DNA of 64,000 bases from CAWHXG01 sp963833235 (GCA_963833235.1 CAWHXG010000004.1:62001-126000), one strand, 5' to 3'; positions 32,585 through 41,715 are shown, numbered from the stretch's first letter. The notes: generated by a model from the sequence alone, not told the origin. Program-made: numbers and translations.

Positions 32585-33939
32585 ACGGCCATCAGCAGGT
32601 GCTTGCGCTCCCAGGGGCTGATCTCCTGCAGGAACTCCTCGTATTCGGTCTCCTTTACGACCTCGTAGGTGCGGCTGAACTCCTCGCCCAGCACGGCGCG
32701 CAGGTCGGCGTCGCGGGCGAAAAGCTCCAGCGCCGCGAAGATGCCGCGCGGCACCTCTTCCTTGCCGTTGTAGGCATCGCCCACATAGAGCGCACGCGGC
32801 GCGATCTTGCGCTCGATGCCGATGAGGCCGCAGGCCAGCGAGGCGGCGATGCCGAGATAGGGGTTGCAGTCCATCCCCGCGACCCGGTTCTCGATCCGGC
32901 GGCTCTCTGGCGGCGAGATGGGCACCCGGATGCCGGTGGTGCGGTTGTCGCGGCCCCATTCGAGGTTGATCGGCGCGGCATGGTCCTTGACGTAGCGGCG
33001 GTAGCTGTTGACGTAGGGCGCCAGGATCGCGACGGCGGCCGGCAGGTGGGTCTGCATGCCGCCGATGAAGTGGTGGAAGATCTCCGACTCCCCGCCCTCG
33101 CCATCGCTGAAGATATTGGCGCCGGTGGCCTTCTCGAGCACGGAATGGTGGATGTGCATGGCGCTTCCCGGCTCGCCCTCGATGGGCTTGGCCATGAAGG
33201 TGGCGAAGCAGTCGTGTCGCAGCGCCGCCTCCCGGATCAGCCGCTTGAAGAAGAACACCTCGTCGGCCAGCTTCACCGGATCGCCGTGGCGCAGGTTGAT
33301 CTCGACCTGCCCCGCGCCGCCCTCCTGGGTGATGCCGTCGATCTCGAAGCCCTGGGCCTCGGCGAAGTCGTAGATGTCGTCGATCACGGGCCCGTATTCG
33401 TCGACCGCCGACATGGAATAGGCTTGGCGCGCGGCGGCGGGGCGGCCCGAGCGGCCCATCATCGGCTGGATCGACTGGCCGGGGTCGATGTTGCGGGCGA
33501 CCAGGTAGAACTCCATCTCGGGCGCCACCACGGGGCTTAGCCCCAGCTCGGCATAGGCCGCGACGACCCGCTTCAGCACGTTGCGCGGCGCCATGGACAC
33601 CGGGCGGCCCTGACGGTCCGAGACGTCGTGGATGATCTGCAGGGTGCAGTCGGCGGTCCACGGCGCGGCGGTGGCGGTGGAGAAATCGGGCGTCAGGATC
33701 ATGTCGGGCTCGGTGAAGCTTTGCCCGTCGGGCAGTTCGGCCCAGCCGCCCGCGATGGTCTGGTAGAAGATGCTGTCGGGCAGGTAGAAGGCCGATTGCC
33801 GCGCGAACTTGCTGGCGGGCATCGCCTTTCCGCGGGCGATGCCGGGCAGGTCGCTGACGATGCATTCGACCTCGTCGAGCCGTCGGCCCTCGAGATAGGC
33901 GCGGGCGGCGCCCGGGATCTTGGCGAGCCAGTCAGCCAT
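32581..33939 (-). CDS. puuA: Gamma-glutamylputrescine synthetase (glutamine synthetase family)
   Basis: ATP-dependent ligase that joins glutamate to putrescine or a related amine. It has 452 residues. Glutamine-synthetase landmarks are visible: EMEFYLVARN (metal Glu), QEGGAGQVEINL, AMHIHHSVLE (ATP-binding His region), APYVNSYRRYV, EWGRDNRTTGIRVP and ENRVAGMDCNPYLGIAA. The start at 33939 follows GGAGG. It overlaps the stop of the upstream GATase gene by 8 bp and is coupled to puuB, the classic PuuAB pairing. Confidence 0.92.
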   Translation of the reverse strand: MADWLAKIPGAARAYLEGRRLDEVECIVSDLPGIARGKAMPASKFARQSAFYLPDSIFYQTIAGGWAELPDGQSFTEPDMILTPDFSTATAAPWTADCTLQIIHDVSDRQGRPVSMAPRNVLKRVVAAYAELGLSPVVAPEMEFYLVARNIDPGQSIQPMMGRSGRPAAARQAYSMSAVDEYGPVIDDIYDFAEAQGFEIDGITQEGGAGQVEINLRHGDPVKLADEVFFFKRLIREAALRHDCFATFMAKPIEGEPGSAMHIHHSVLEKATGANIFSDGEGGESEIFHHFIGGMQTHLPAAVAILAPYVNSYRRYVKDHAAPINLEWGRDNRTTGIRVPISPPESRRIENRVAGMDCNPYLGIAASLACGLIGIERKIAPRALYVGDAYNGKEEVPRGIFAALELFARDADLRAVLGEEFSRTYEVVKETEYEEFLQEISPWERKHLLMAV

Positions 33940-34651
33940 GGGCGGCCTCCCGGCCGTCGTGCGCCCGACCATGGGCATGGGTGAGAAAATCCGCGAACCA
34001 GTCTGCCACGCGCGGCCCGTCGAGCGGCTGGCCGGCGCGGGCGGCGGCGGCATCGATCATGCCGGGCGGATATTCCGGATCGTGACGGCGGTTGTGGAAG
34101 TAGTCGGCCGAGACGGCGGCATCGAATTCCGGGTGCGGCTGGATCGTGAGGATCGTCTCGCCGTAGGCGAGCGCGGCATTGGCGCAGAAATCCGAGGCGC
34201 CGAGGTTGCGCGCGCCGGGCGGCAGGGCCGTGACCTGATCCTGGTGCCAGGCGGTGAGGGCGACGGTGCCAAGCCCGTCGATGGCATAGTCGGTGCGGCC
34301 GATGGCCCAGCCTTCGGGGTATTTCACCACCGTGCCGCCGAGCGCCTGGGCGACGATCTGGTGGCCGAAGCAGATGCCGAGGATCGGCGCCTCGGCGGCG
34401 GCGGCCTTACGGATGAAGGCCTCGAGCGGTGCGATGAAGGGCAGCGGCTCGTAGGCGCCGTGCCGCGAGCCGGTGATGAGCCATGCATCGGCCTCATGGG
34501 GGCCTTCGGGAAACTCCATGTCGACGACGTTCCAGGTGGTGAAGCGCCAGCCGCGCCCTGCGAGCAGGCGCCGGAACATCGCGTCGTAATCGCCGTGGGC
34601 GGTGACGATATCGGGCTTGGCGTGGCCGCATTGGAGGATGCCGATATGCAT
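33932..34651 (-). CDS. Class I glutamine amidotransferase-like hydrolase, putative gamma-glutamyl-amide hydrolase
   Basis: Triad amidase of 239 residues: Cys in LGICFGHQIVAQALGG, His and Glu in TIQPHPEF. In this neighbourhood it most likely removes the glutamyl group from a gamma-glutamylated catabolic intermediate, the PuuD role, although the sequence is closer to GMP-synthase-type GATases than to classical PuuD. The start at 34651 (IGILQCGHAKPDI) is chosen because the upstream extension is not conserved-looking. It overlaps puuA. Confidence 0.83.
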   Translation of the reverse strand: MHIGILQCGHAKPDIVTAHGDYDAMFRRLLAGRGWRFTTWNVVDMEFPEGPHEADAWLITGSRHGAYEPLPFIAPLEAFIRKAAAAEAPILGICFGHQIVAQALGGTVVKYPEGWAIGRTDYAIDGLGTVALTAWHQDQVTALPPGARNLGASDFCANAALAYGETILTIQPHPEFDAAVSADYFHNRRHDPEYPPGMIDAAAARAGQPLDGPRVADWFADFLTHAHGRAHDGREAAHG

Positions 34652-34816
34652 GATGGCCCTTTCGTCTGGCTCTGCGCCTGGGTTCGGGCCGGACGCCCGC
34701 AAGGTTGCCCGAAGGCGCCGCCCTGGCGCTGCACCCCTGGCACCGAAGCGCCCCCGGTGATGTGCGCCGGACCCTAGACGCGGCCCCCGGACCGGGCAAG
34801 CCGTGCCGTTGCCCGC

Positions 34817-36130
34817 TCACACCAGCTCGAACGTCTCCATCCCCAGGACCTCAGCGCGCATCGCGTCGGACTTGCGCAGCTCCTGCCGCTTGGTGCGCAC
34901 CAGGTTGTCGACCAGCAGGCGCGGGAAGATCCGCGCCATCTTCGGCGAGCCGTCGAACCGGTCGATGGCCTCCTGCCAGTCGGTCGGGATCTGCAGAAGG
35001 CGCTGGCCGTAGGCGTTGCCGATCACCGGCACGGGCGGGTCGAGCGCATCCTCGATGCCCATCAGCATGGCGCCGAGGATCGCGGCGAGGACAAGGTAGG
35101 GATTGGTGTCGCCGCCCGGCGCGCGATGTTCCAGCCGCCGGGCGCGGGGTTCGCCGCCGGGGATGCGGATGGCTGTGGTGCGGTTCTCGTAGCCCCAGGA
35201 AGCGCCGGTGGGCGCATGGCTGCCGGGGGCGAACCTGTCGTAGCTGTTTGCGTGGGGCGCGAAGATCAGCGTGGCGCCGGGCATGCCGGCCACGGCCCCG
35301 GCGATGGCTTGGCGGAGGAGCGCGGAGCCGGTCATCAGGCCGTTGTCGAAGACGTTGCGGCCGCGCTCGTCGAGCACCGAGACGTGGAAATGCAGGCCGT
35401 TGCCGGCATCGCCCTCGAACGGCTTGGCCATGAAGGTGGCGGCCAGCGCATGCGCCCGGGCGGTGCCGCGCACGAGCGTCTTGAAGAGCGCCGTGTCGTC
35501 GGCGACCCGCATCGCGGGGCCGTGCATCAGGTTGACCTCGAACTGCGCGCGGCCGCTTTCCGAGATCGCGGTCTGCGCGTCGATGCCCATCGCTTCGGCG
35601 CCGGCATAGAGGGCATCGAAGAAGGCGGCGAAGCGATCAAGGCCCATCACGTCGTTTATGCGGCCGGCGGTGATCGGGCGCCCGGTGACGGGGTCGCGGG
35701 CAGGGGCGAGGGCCGTGCCGGCATCGTCCACAAGGGTGAATTCCAGCTCTGAGGCCGCGACGACCTTCCAGCCGCGCTTGGCGAAGCGGGCCAGCACCCG
35801 GGCCAGGGCGTGCCGCGCGTCGCCGTCGAAGGGCCGCCCCTCGTCGGTATACATCCACATCGGAACGAGGGTCGCGGGGGAGCCGAGCCAGGGCATGGGC
35901 ACGGGTCCGCGGTCGGTCACGCGCAGCTGCCCGTCGGCGTCGCCGGTGGCGAAGACCAGCGGGCTGTCGTCGATGTCGGTGCCCCACAGATCGAGGTTGA
36001 GCGCCGAGAGCGGCATCCGGTGCCCCTCGAATTCCAGCTTGGCGCCATGCGCCGCCGGCATCCGCTTGCCGCGCCAGACGCCGTTCAGATCGGCGCAGGC
36101 GGTGCGCAGGCTGGCGGTTGGAAGGTCCAT
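34817..36130 (-). CDS. Second glutamine-synthetase-family enzyme
   Basis: Ligase of 437 residues, diverged from PuuA but with the same core: ASELEFTLVDD, ESGRAQFEVNLMHG, GLHFHVSVLDERG, PHANSYDRF, WGYENRTTAIRIPG and GGDTNPYLVLAA. It probably glutamylates a second amine such as spermidine, ethanolamine or another monoamine, by analogy with other duplicated GS-like genes in polyamine operons; the substrate is not visible. It lies 6 bp after the stop of an ABC permease gene and 165 bp before the GATase gene. Confidence 0.87.
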   Translation of the reverse strand: MDLPTASLRTACADLNGVWRGKRMPAAHGAKLEFEGHRMPLSALNLDLWGTDIDDSPLVFATGDADGQLRVTDRGPVPMPWLGSPATLVPMWMYTDEGRPFDGDARHALARVLARFAKRGWKVVAASELEFTLVDDAGTALAPARDPVTGRPITAGRINDVMGLDRFAAFFDALYAGAEAMGIDAQTAISESGRAQFEVNLMHGPAMRVADDTALFKTLVRGTARAHALAATFMAKPFEGDAGNGLHFHVSVLDERGRNVFDNGLMTGSALLRQAIAGAVAGMPGATLIFAPHANSYDRFAPGSHAPTGASWGYENRTTAIRIPGGEPRARRLEHRAPGGDTNPYLVLAAILGAMLMGIEDALDPPVPVIGNAYGQRLLQIPTDWQEAIDRFDGSPKMARIFPRLLVDNLVRTKRQELRKSDAMRAEVLGMETFELV

Positions 36131-36136
36131 CTTTTC

Positions 36137-36976
36137 CTAGCGGACGAGCTGCATGCGCGGGCGCAGTCGGATGCGGGCGGCCTGCGGCAGGTGGCGGTTC
36201 AGGCGCTTGTTGACCGCGCCGAAGAGGGTGATGACACACAACGTCAGCAGGATGAAGTAGCCCGCGACGATGGGGTAGGGGATGAAGGGGTTGAACGTCT
36301 TGTCAGCGAAGTAGCTGGCGTAGTAGAGCGCGTCGCCGCGCTGCTGCCAGGCCGGGAAGCCCGAGAAGAAGACGAGCGTCGTGGCGTGGAAGAGAAAGAT
36401 CGCCTCGTTGGTATAGGCCGGCCAGGCGAGCCTCAGCATGGTGGGCCATGTCACGCGGCGGAACTTGACCCAGCCGGACATGCCGTAGGCCTCCGCCGCC
36501 TCCAGATCGCCCTTCGGGACGGAGCGGAGCGCGCCGTAGAAGATCTCGCCGGTATAGGCGGCGGTGTTGAGGAAGAGCACGATCAGCGCGCCGCCCCAGG
36601 CCCGGGTGAGCCAGCCCGTGTCGGCGTCAAAGGCCACGCCGAGGACGCTGAACTCGATGCCGCCGCGGGGCAACAGCACGAACGCCTCGTAGGCCAGGAA
36701 GAACTGGATGAAGAGCGGCGAGCCGCGGAAGACGAAGACGAACCATTCCGCGGGAAGCCGCGCCCAACGCGACGGCGCGGCCTTGCCGAGCGCCACCAGC
36801 GTGGCGAGGAAGAATCCGAGGGCCAGTGCGACGAGTCCGAAGTAGACGTTCCAGATCAGGCCGGAGCCGATCAGCACGAATTGCTCGCAGAGGGTGAAGT
36901 CGGACCGGGGCAGCAGCCGCTCGCCGATCCCGACGCTGCGCAGGGCATAGTCCTGGAATGTCTGGGCGCAGCTCAT
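36137..36976 (-). CDS. ABC transporter permease, polar amino acid type (second subunit)
   Basis: Inner membrane permease of 279 residues with about five or six membrane spans. The coupling loop to the ATPase is AAEAYGMSGWVKFRRVTWP (the EAA motif), with FVFRGSPLFIQFFL ahead of it, typical of HisM/ArtM-type subunits. It pairs with the permease gene at 37074-37958. It likely imports an amino acid or amine used by the adjacent glutamylation enzymes. Confidence 0.93.
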   Translation of the reverse strand: MSCAQTFQDYALRSVGIGERLLPRSDFTLCEQFVLIGSGLIWNVYFGLVALALGFFLATLVALGKAAPSRWARLPAEWFVFVFRGSPLFIQFFLAYEAFVLLPRGGIEFSVLGVAFDADTGWLTRAWGGALIVLFLNTAAYTGEIFYGALRSVPKGDLEAAEAYGMSGWVKFRRVTWPTMLRLAWPAYTNEAIFLFHATTLVFFSGFPAWQQRGDALYYASYFADKTFNPFIPYPIVAGYFILLTLCVITLFGAVNKRLNRHLPQAARIRLRPRMQLVR

Positions 36977-37073
36977 GCGGGCACCTTGGCTTGCACTGGT
37001 TCATGGCCGTGACGCGGTGCGACCGACGGGCGACCGCAGGCGCAGTCTGCGAGCGGGGTGATCCGGGCGCCGC

Positions 37074-37958
37074 TCATGCCGGCACCGCGCGGCGCTGCGC
37101 CTCGCCGGCCATGGTCGCCTGCCCGTGGCTCATGGCGACCTGCAGGCGGCGGAAGACCCGCTCGGAGAAGGCCGTGAGCGTCAGGTAGAAGACCAGCAGG
37201 CCGAGGAAGTACCAGAGCCGCCAGTCTGGATGAGGATAGTCGAACATCGAGGTCTTTGCGCCGCCGAGCTCGCGCGCCCAGTAGACGATATCCTCGATGC
37301 CGAGCAGGAAAAGCAGCGGGGTCGCCTTGACGAGGATCTGCCAGAGGTTCGAAAGGCCGGGCAGCGCGAAGACCCACATCTGCGGCACCAGCACCCGCCA
37401 GAAGCTCTGGCGCGGGGTCATGCCGTAGGCCTCGGCCGTCTCGATCTGGGCGCGGGGCACGGCGGCCATGGCACCGCTGAGGACGTTCGCGGCGAAGGCC
37501 CCGAAGACGATCGAGAAGGCGACGACGGCAAGCGCGAAGCCGTAGGCATCGTGGGTGAAGGCGCTGGCGTTGGAGACGGGCAACTTCGCCGCGGGGCAGA
37601 CGACGAAGTCGTTGCCCTGCCGGATCGCGCCCTCCCAATCGGGGCACTTGGCCTGGTGGCGCAGCCATTCGAGGCCCTGGTCGAGCGCGATGGGCACGAA
37701 GAGGAAGAACGCGACGTCGGGGATGCCGCGCACCATCGAGGTGTAGACCCGGCCGAAGAGGCGGAGTGCGAAGAAGGGCGAGCGCGCGGCCACGGCGCCG
37801 CCGAACCCGAAGGCCAGCGCGATGGGGGCGGTGATCGCCAGCAGCAGCAGGACGGTGCCGAAGCTGGCATAGAACGCCATGTGCTTGCCGGTAGTGAGGT
37901 AGCAGGCGAGCCAGGTCAGCCCCTCGATGGCGTCGGGATCGGTGCAGATGGCGAACAT
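37074..37958 (-). CDS. ABC transporter permease, polar amino acid type (first subunit)
   Basis: Inner membrane permease of 294 residues. It shows SMVRGIPDVAFFLFVPI and the EAA loop TAEAYGMTPRQSFWRVLVPQ, which contacts the ATPase. An unusual periplasmic insertion with two Cys (CPDWEGAIRQG...VVCPAA) lies between the second and third spans. It forms the heterodimeric channel with the product of 36137-36976, and 97 bp separate the two genes. Confidence 0.93.
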   Translation of the reverse strand: MFAICTDPDAIEGLTWLACYLTTGKHMAFYASFGTVLLLLAITAPIALAFGFGGAVAARSPFFALRLFGRVYTSMVRGIPDVAFFLFVPIALDQGLEWLRHQAKCPDWEGAIRQGNDFVVCPAAKLPVSNASAFTHDAYGFALAVVAFSIVFGAFAANVLSGAMAAVPRAQIETAEAYGMTPRQSFWRVLVPQMWVFALPGLSNLWQILVKATPLLFLLGIEDIVYWARELGGAKTSMFDYPHPDWRLWYFLGLLVFYLTLTAFSERVFRRLQVAMSHGQATMAGEAQRRAVPA

Positions 37959-38080
37959 GGCTCAGGCCGCTCCGATTTCTGGAGCGGGGCAGGGGGCATG
38001 ACGCCGCGGTTGGAGAGCCGTTAGACCCATCTGGATGTGGCCGGCGCGGGGTGCCGGGGGCGTCCCGCGCCAATCCTGGC

Positions 38081-38803
38081 TCAGTTGAAGGTGGGCGAAT
38101 CTTCGCCGAACCATTTGGTGATCAGCCCGTCGATCGTGCCGTCGGCCTTCAGGTCGGTAATGACCGCGTCGAACGTTTCCTTCAGCTCCGTGTCGCTTTC
38201 GCGCAGGCCCATGCCGATACCGCCGCCCAGCTGTACGTCCTCGCCGACGAAGGTCATGTCGGAATCTTCCGCAACGATGTCGCTGAGAAAGTCCTTGTCG
38301 GCGAAGACCGCGTCGGCCTCGCCGTTTCGGACGGCGGCGATGGTCTCGTCGGGGGTGGCGAATTCGACGAGGGTGGCCCCGCTCTCGGCGATGAAGCCGG
38401 CCTGGATCGTGGAGGTCTGGGCCGCGATCACGCCGCCTTCGAGGTCGACATCGTCAGACATCGCGGCATAGGCGGAGGATGCGGGCGGCATGTAGTTCTG
38501 GGTAAAGTCGATGACCTCGTCACGCTCGGGCGTGATGCTCATGCCGGCCATGATCGTGTCGTAGTTGCCGGATGTGAGGTTGGGGATGATGCTGTCCCAT
38601 TCGTTTGTGACCCATTCACAGGTCAGCCCGGCTTTCTCGCAGATGAGATTGCCGAGCTCGATCTCGTAGCCGTCGACCGTGCCGCTGTCGTTGATGAAGT
38701 TGTAGGGGGGGTAGGCGCCTTCTGTGCCCATGCGGATGGTGTCCTGGGCTGTGGCGATACCGGCGCCGAGGGCGAAGGCGGCGGCGAGTGCGAGGGTCTT
38801 CAT
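38081..38803 (-). CDS. Periplasmic amino acid/polyamine-type substrate-binding protein
   Basis: ABC receptor of 240 residues. The signal peptide spans residues 1-19 (LALAAAFALGAGIATA, cleavage before QDT). The mature start RMGTEGAYPPYNFINDSG and the signature GYEIELGNLICEKAG belong to the HisJ/ArgT class (SBP_bac_3), with ITPERDEVIDFTQ and ADAVFADK further on. Cationic amino acid or amine ligands are usual. It is followed on the same strand by the two permeases and preceded by the ATPase gene. Confidence 0.94.
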   Translation of the reverse strand: MKTLALAAAFALGAGIATAQDTIRMGTEGAYPPYNFINDSGTVDGYEIELGNLICEKAGLTCEWVTNEWDSIIPNLTSGNYDTIMAGMSITPERDEVIDFTQNYMPPASSAYAAMSDDVDLEGGVIAAQTSTIQAGFIAESGATLVEFATPDETIAAVRNGEADAVFADKDFLSDIVAEDSDMTFVGEDVQLGGGIGMGLRESDTELKETFDAVITDLKADGTIDGLITKWFGEDSPTFN

Positions 38804-38844
38804 TGGGGATCTCCGATGTTGGGACAGGTTTTTATGATTGCCGG

Positions 38845-39657
38845 TCAGGCCGGAAGCCGGGCCGGTTCGGGGGCCTGCGCCTCTGCCGGCATGGTGGCCG
38901 AGAGGAACTGACGCAGGCGAGTGGATTTCGGGGCGCCGAAGAGCGTGGCCGGCGGCCCTTCCTCCTCCACGCGGCCCTGATGCAGGAACACGACGTGATC
39001 CGAGACGTCGGCGGCCAGGCGCATGTCGTGGGTGACGATGAGCATCGTGCGCCCCTCGGCGGCCAGGTCGCGGATGACGCGCACGACCTCCTGCTCCAGC
39101 TCGGGGTCGAGGGCTGAGGTTGGCTCGTCGAAAAGAAGCGCCTTGGGTTCCATGCAGAGCGCGCGGGCGATGGCGGCGCGCTGCTGCTGGCCGCCCGAAA
39201 GCTGCGCGGGGTAGACGTCGCATTTTTCGCCGATGCCGACCTTGGCCAAGAGCGCGCGGGCGCGGGCCTCGACCGTGGCACGGTCCTGGCGAAGGACCGT
39301 CACGGGGGCCTCCATGACGTTCTGCAGGATGGTCATGTGGGCCCAGAGGTTGAACTGCTGGAAGACCATGCTGAGATTGGTGCGCACCCGAAGCACCTGC
39401 GCGCGGTTTGCCGGGCGGCGGCTATGGGCGGCGCCCTTCCAGGCGATGGGCTCGCCCTCGAAAAGGATCTCGCCCTGCTGGCTGTCTTCCAGCAGGTTGG
39501 CGCAGCGCAGCAGCGTGGACTTGCCGGACCCCGAGGAGCCGATGAGCGAGACGACATCGCCGCGGGCGGCGCGGAGTGAGACGCCCTTGAGCACCTCCAG
39601 TGCGCCATAGGCCTTGTGCAGGTCCCTGATCTCGATGACGGGGGGGAGTCGGGTCAA
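38845..39657 (-). CDS. ABC transporter ATP-binding protein, polar amino acid type
   Basis: Energy-coupling ATPase of 270 residues: Walker A GSSGSGKST, Q-loop VFQQFNLWAHMT, signature LSGGQQQR, Walker B ALLFDEP and switch His in VTHDMRLA. It is closest in layout to HisP/GlnQ/OccP subunits. A TTG at 39657 is the only sensible start: the ATG just upstream runs into a stop after two codons. First gene of the transporter and glutamylation operon. Confidence 0.93.
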   Translation of the reverse strand: MTRLPPVIEIRDLHKAYGALEVLKGVSLRAARGDVVSLIGSSGSGKSTLLRCANLLEDSQQGEILFEGEPIAWKGAAHSRRPANRAQVLRVRTNLSMVFQQFNLWAHMTILQNVMEAPVTVLRQDRATVEARARALLAKVGIGEKCDVYPAQLSGGQQQRAAIARALCMEPKALLFDEPTSALDPELEQEVVRVIRDLAAEGRTMLIVTHDMRLAADVSDHVVFLHQGRVEEEGPPATLFGAPKSTRLRQFLSATMPAEAQAPEPARLPA

Positions 39658-39848
39658 TCCATGCTCGCTTCAGCCATTTTCGGCCACCGTCGCGTGCGGC
39701 CAGCCGCGATTACGGAGTACTGCGCCGGGTATTGCAAGCGTCGGGTCTGGGCCAAGCCTGCGAAAATCTGCCGAACCGCCTATTTAACAGGCGTTGGACC
39801 GATCTACCGTTGGGGAAGCTTGGAGGGATGCAGCGCGAATCTGCGGCG

Positions 39849-40298
39849 TCAGGCCAACCCCGAAGCCTTCTGTACGCGGCGGCGAGCCATGTTGCTGTCG
39901 CGGTCGTTGATGCCCAGGAGCGGCGCGATCTGGCGGAGCAGTGCGTCTTCCTCGGCCTCCCGCTCGCCATCGGCCAGCACCACCTGCCACATGGCCTCGA
40001 TCACCGCGATCCGATCTTCAAGCGGAACGGCGCCCTTGATGGCCCGGGTGAAGCGCACCGTGTCGGGGGCCTCCGCCTCCAGACGCTCCGCTTGACCACG
40101 CAGCGCGGCGGCCTCGAAGGGACCGAGGCCGTAGCGCGCAGCCAGCACGCGATCGATCCGGGCCACCTCGGTCTTGGAATAGACCTCGTCGGCCCGGGCG
40201 ATGCGCACCAGGATCGCCGCGAGCGCCACGCGGGCGTCGGGCTCCGTCAGAGGCTCGGAATCATTGGCGGTGAGGCGGCGAAGCAGGTTTTCGAACAT
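39849..40298 (-). CDS. TerB-domain protein
   Basis: All-helical protein of 149 residues with the TerB (tellurite-resistance B) fold: VALAAILVRIARADEVYSKTE, where the conserved acidic pair may bind a divalent metal, and AMWQVVLADGEREAEEDALL, the second acidic repeat. Family members are found alone or with stress genes. It lies 45 bp after the DUF1206 gene and probably shares its promoter. No other ter genes are nearby. Confidence 0.88.
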   Translation of the reverse strand: MFENLLRRLTANDSEPLTEPDARVALAAILVRIARADEVYSKTEVARIDRVLAARYGLGPFEAAALRGQAERLEAEAPDTVRFTRAIKGAVPLEDRIAVIEAMWQVVLADGEREAEEDALLRQIAPLLGINDRDSNMARRRVQKASGLA

Positions 40299-40343
40299 GG
40301 CGCCAATCTAGGGCGCTCTGCGGCAGGCACAAGCCACGCCGCC

Positions 40344-41252
40344 TCAGCGGGCCGCGGCCTTGAGACGCCGGGCGAGCGTGGTGGTGTCGTCGCCCGCGGC
40401 GCGCGGCACGATCCGGTAGCCGGCATTCACGTAGCAGAAGAAGGCAAAGGCCAGCAGACCGGCGCAAAGCACGCCCACCAGAACCCGACCGTAGGCCTGC
40501 TGAGAGAGCCACTGGAAGGTCTTCCCAAGGCCGCCCGCCTGGCTGGGGTCGGTCGTCATCGCGGCATAGACGAGAAAGCCGCCGACGATGGTGACGGTGA
40601 CCCCCTGGGCGGCGACGCCCATCATCAGCGCCGGGTTCCAGTTGAGGGTGAACTGGCTGGCTTGCAGGTTCTCGCGGTAATCCTGCGCGACAGCCTTCTT
40701 GATGTAGTAGAGGCCGGCGCCAACGGTAAGCAGGCCGGCCGCGCCGACGAGCCAGACGCCATAGGGTTGCGACATGATCCAGGAGACCGCCTCTGCGATC
40801 TTCGATCCTTCGCCGCCACTGCCGCCGCCCGAGGCCGCAGTGCCCCCGCCGCTCCCACTTCCGCCGCCAGAGCTTCCGCCCGTCCAGATCAGCGCCGCCG
40901 CCGCGCCGGCGAGGGCCAGGTGGATCGCGCCGGTGACGATCATGCCGCTCCGTGCGATCCAGGCCTTAGCGTCGCTCCCGTATGCTTCCAGATCCCAGAA
41001 CGCATCGACGGCGCGCCAGATGGCGTAGGCAGCGAGGCCGAGAGCGATGCCGACCAGAACCGTGACCCCCCACCAGGTGGTCTCCAGTTGCTTGAAGGCC
41101 TGCGAGGTGCCCTGTGCCTGCCCGCCGCGGGAGATCGCATAAAGCGAAAAGCCCCCGATGACGGTGTAGACGAGCCCGCGGCCGAAATAGCCGGCCCGCA
41201 TGAAGGGAATTGCCCAGGCGAAATCGTCGGGGTCGGTGTCAAGCTGGCGCAA
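40344..41252 (-). CDS. DUF1206 membrane protein
   Basis: Integral membrane protein of about 302 residues made of three copies of a two-span unit: FMRAGYFGRGLVYTVIGGFS, ARSGMIVTGAIHLALAGAAA and GVAAQGVTVTIVGGFLVYAA each open a unit. A low-complexity Gly/Ser loop (about residues 135-160) joins units two and three. Function of the family is unknown; members often belong to stress regulons. The start is a TTG at 41252 with AAAGGA upstream; no ATG or GTG is suitable. An EcfG-like promoter precedes it. Confidence 0.82.
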   Translation of the reverse strand: MRQLDTDPDDFAWAIPFMRAGYFGRGLVYTVIGGFSLYAISRGGQAQGTSQAFKQLETTWWGVTVLVGIALGLAAYAIWRAVDAFWDLEAYGSDAKAWIARSGMIVTGAIHLALAGAAAALIWTGGSSGGGSGSGGGTAASGGGSGGEGSKIAEAVSWIMSQPYGVWLVGAAGLLTVGAGLYYIKKAVAQDYRENLQASQFTLNWNPALMMGVAAQGVTVTIVGGFLVYAAMTTDPSQAGGLGKTFQWLSQQAYGRVLVGVLCAGLLAFAFFCYVNAGYRIVPRAAGDDTTTLARRLKAAAR

Positions 41253-41282
41253 GGCGGCGGTCCTTTCGTGACTCTCCTTCCC

Positions 41283-41308
41283 AATGCATGAGCCATGCCC
41301 GGCGTTCC
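41283..41308 (-). promoter_or_regulatory. EcfG-like promoter for the DUF1206-terB unit
   Basis: On the minus strand GGAACG (41308-41303) is followed after 16 bp by CATT (41286-41283), close to the alphaproteobacterial general-stress sigma consensus GGAACC-N16-CGTT. The proposed start codon at 41252 is about 30 bp downstream of the -10 element. Confidence 0.45.
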
Positions 41309-41321
41309 CCCCAACCTTCGG

Positions 41322-41347
41322 GAAACCGGCCAGCACGGCGGCGCGTT
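41322..41347 (+). promoter_or_regulatory. EcfG-like promoter for the DUF3140 gene
   Basis: GAAACC (41322-41327), then 16 bp, then CGTT (41344-41347): nine of ten consensus positions for the EcfG-type general stress sigma factor. The ATG at 41383 lies 35 bp after the -10 element. It is divergent from the DUF1206 promoter. Confidence 0.5.
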
Positions 41348-41382
41348 GCGCCCCGGACCGCACCGTAGACAGGAGACCGACG

Positions 41383-41715
41383 ATGGCGAAATCCCACGAC
41401 GAGATCTGGGAAGAATGGGGCAAGTTGGTGAACATGGCGCCCAAGGAGCTGGAGGATTGGCTGGAGACCGAGGAAAGTCGCGAGGTGGGCGATACCGGCG
41501 GAGAGGGCGAAAGCACCGGCCACAAGTCGGGCCGCCGGATCGTGGAGATCAGGCGGACCAACAAGGGCGATCTGAGCGACGACCAGTGGGACTGGATGGG
41601 CAAGACCGTGGGCTACGTCAACCGTCATCTGGCCCAAGGCGGCCCGGATGAGGACATGGAACACAGCAAATGGCGGTATTCCCTGATGAACTGGGGGCAT
41701 GACCCGGCGAAGTGA
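41383..41715 (+). CDS. DUF3140 protein
   Basis: Small acidic soluble protein of 110 residues. The family blocks IWEEWGKLVNMAPKELEDWL, GHKSGRRIVEI and VGYVNRHLAQ are clear. Function is not known, but DUF3140 proteins occur with stress-related genes. The ATG at 41383 follows an AGGAGA ribosome site. It lies opposite the DUF1206 gene and shares a 130-bp divergent region carrying two EcfG-like promoters. Confidence 0.85.
   Translation: MAKSHDEIWEEWGKLVNMAPKELEDWLETEESREVGDTGGEGESTGHKSGRRIVEIRRTNKGDLSDDQWDWMGKTVGYVNRHLAQGGPDEDMEHSKWRYSLMNWGHDPAK

Noticed and set aside
31283..33865. An 860-residue minus-strand frame joining puuB and upstream sequence
   Set aside because: The upstream half is an out-of-frame reading of puuA; the ATGA overlap at 32581-32584 sets the true puuB start.
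39824..39880. Tellurite resistance operon around the TerB gene
   Set aside because: Only TerB is present; no terC, terD or terZ genes are in the window.
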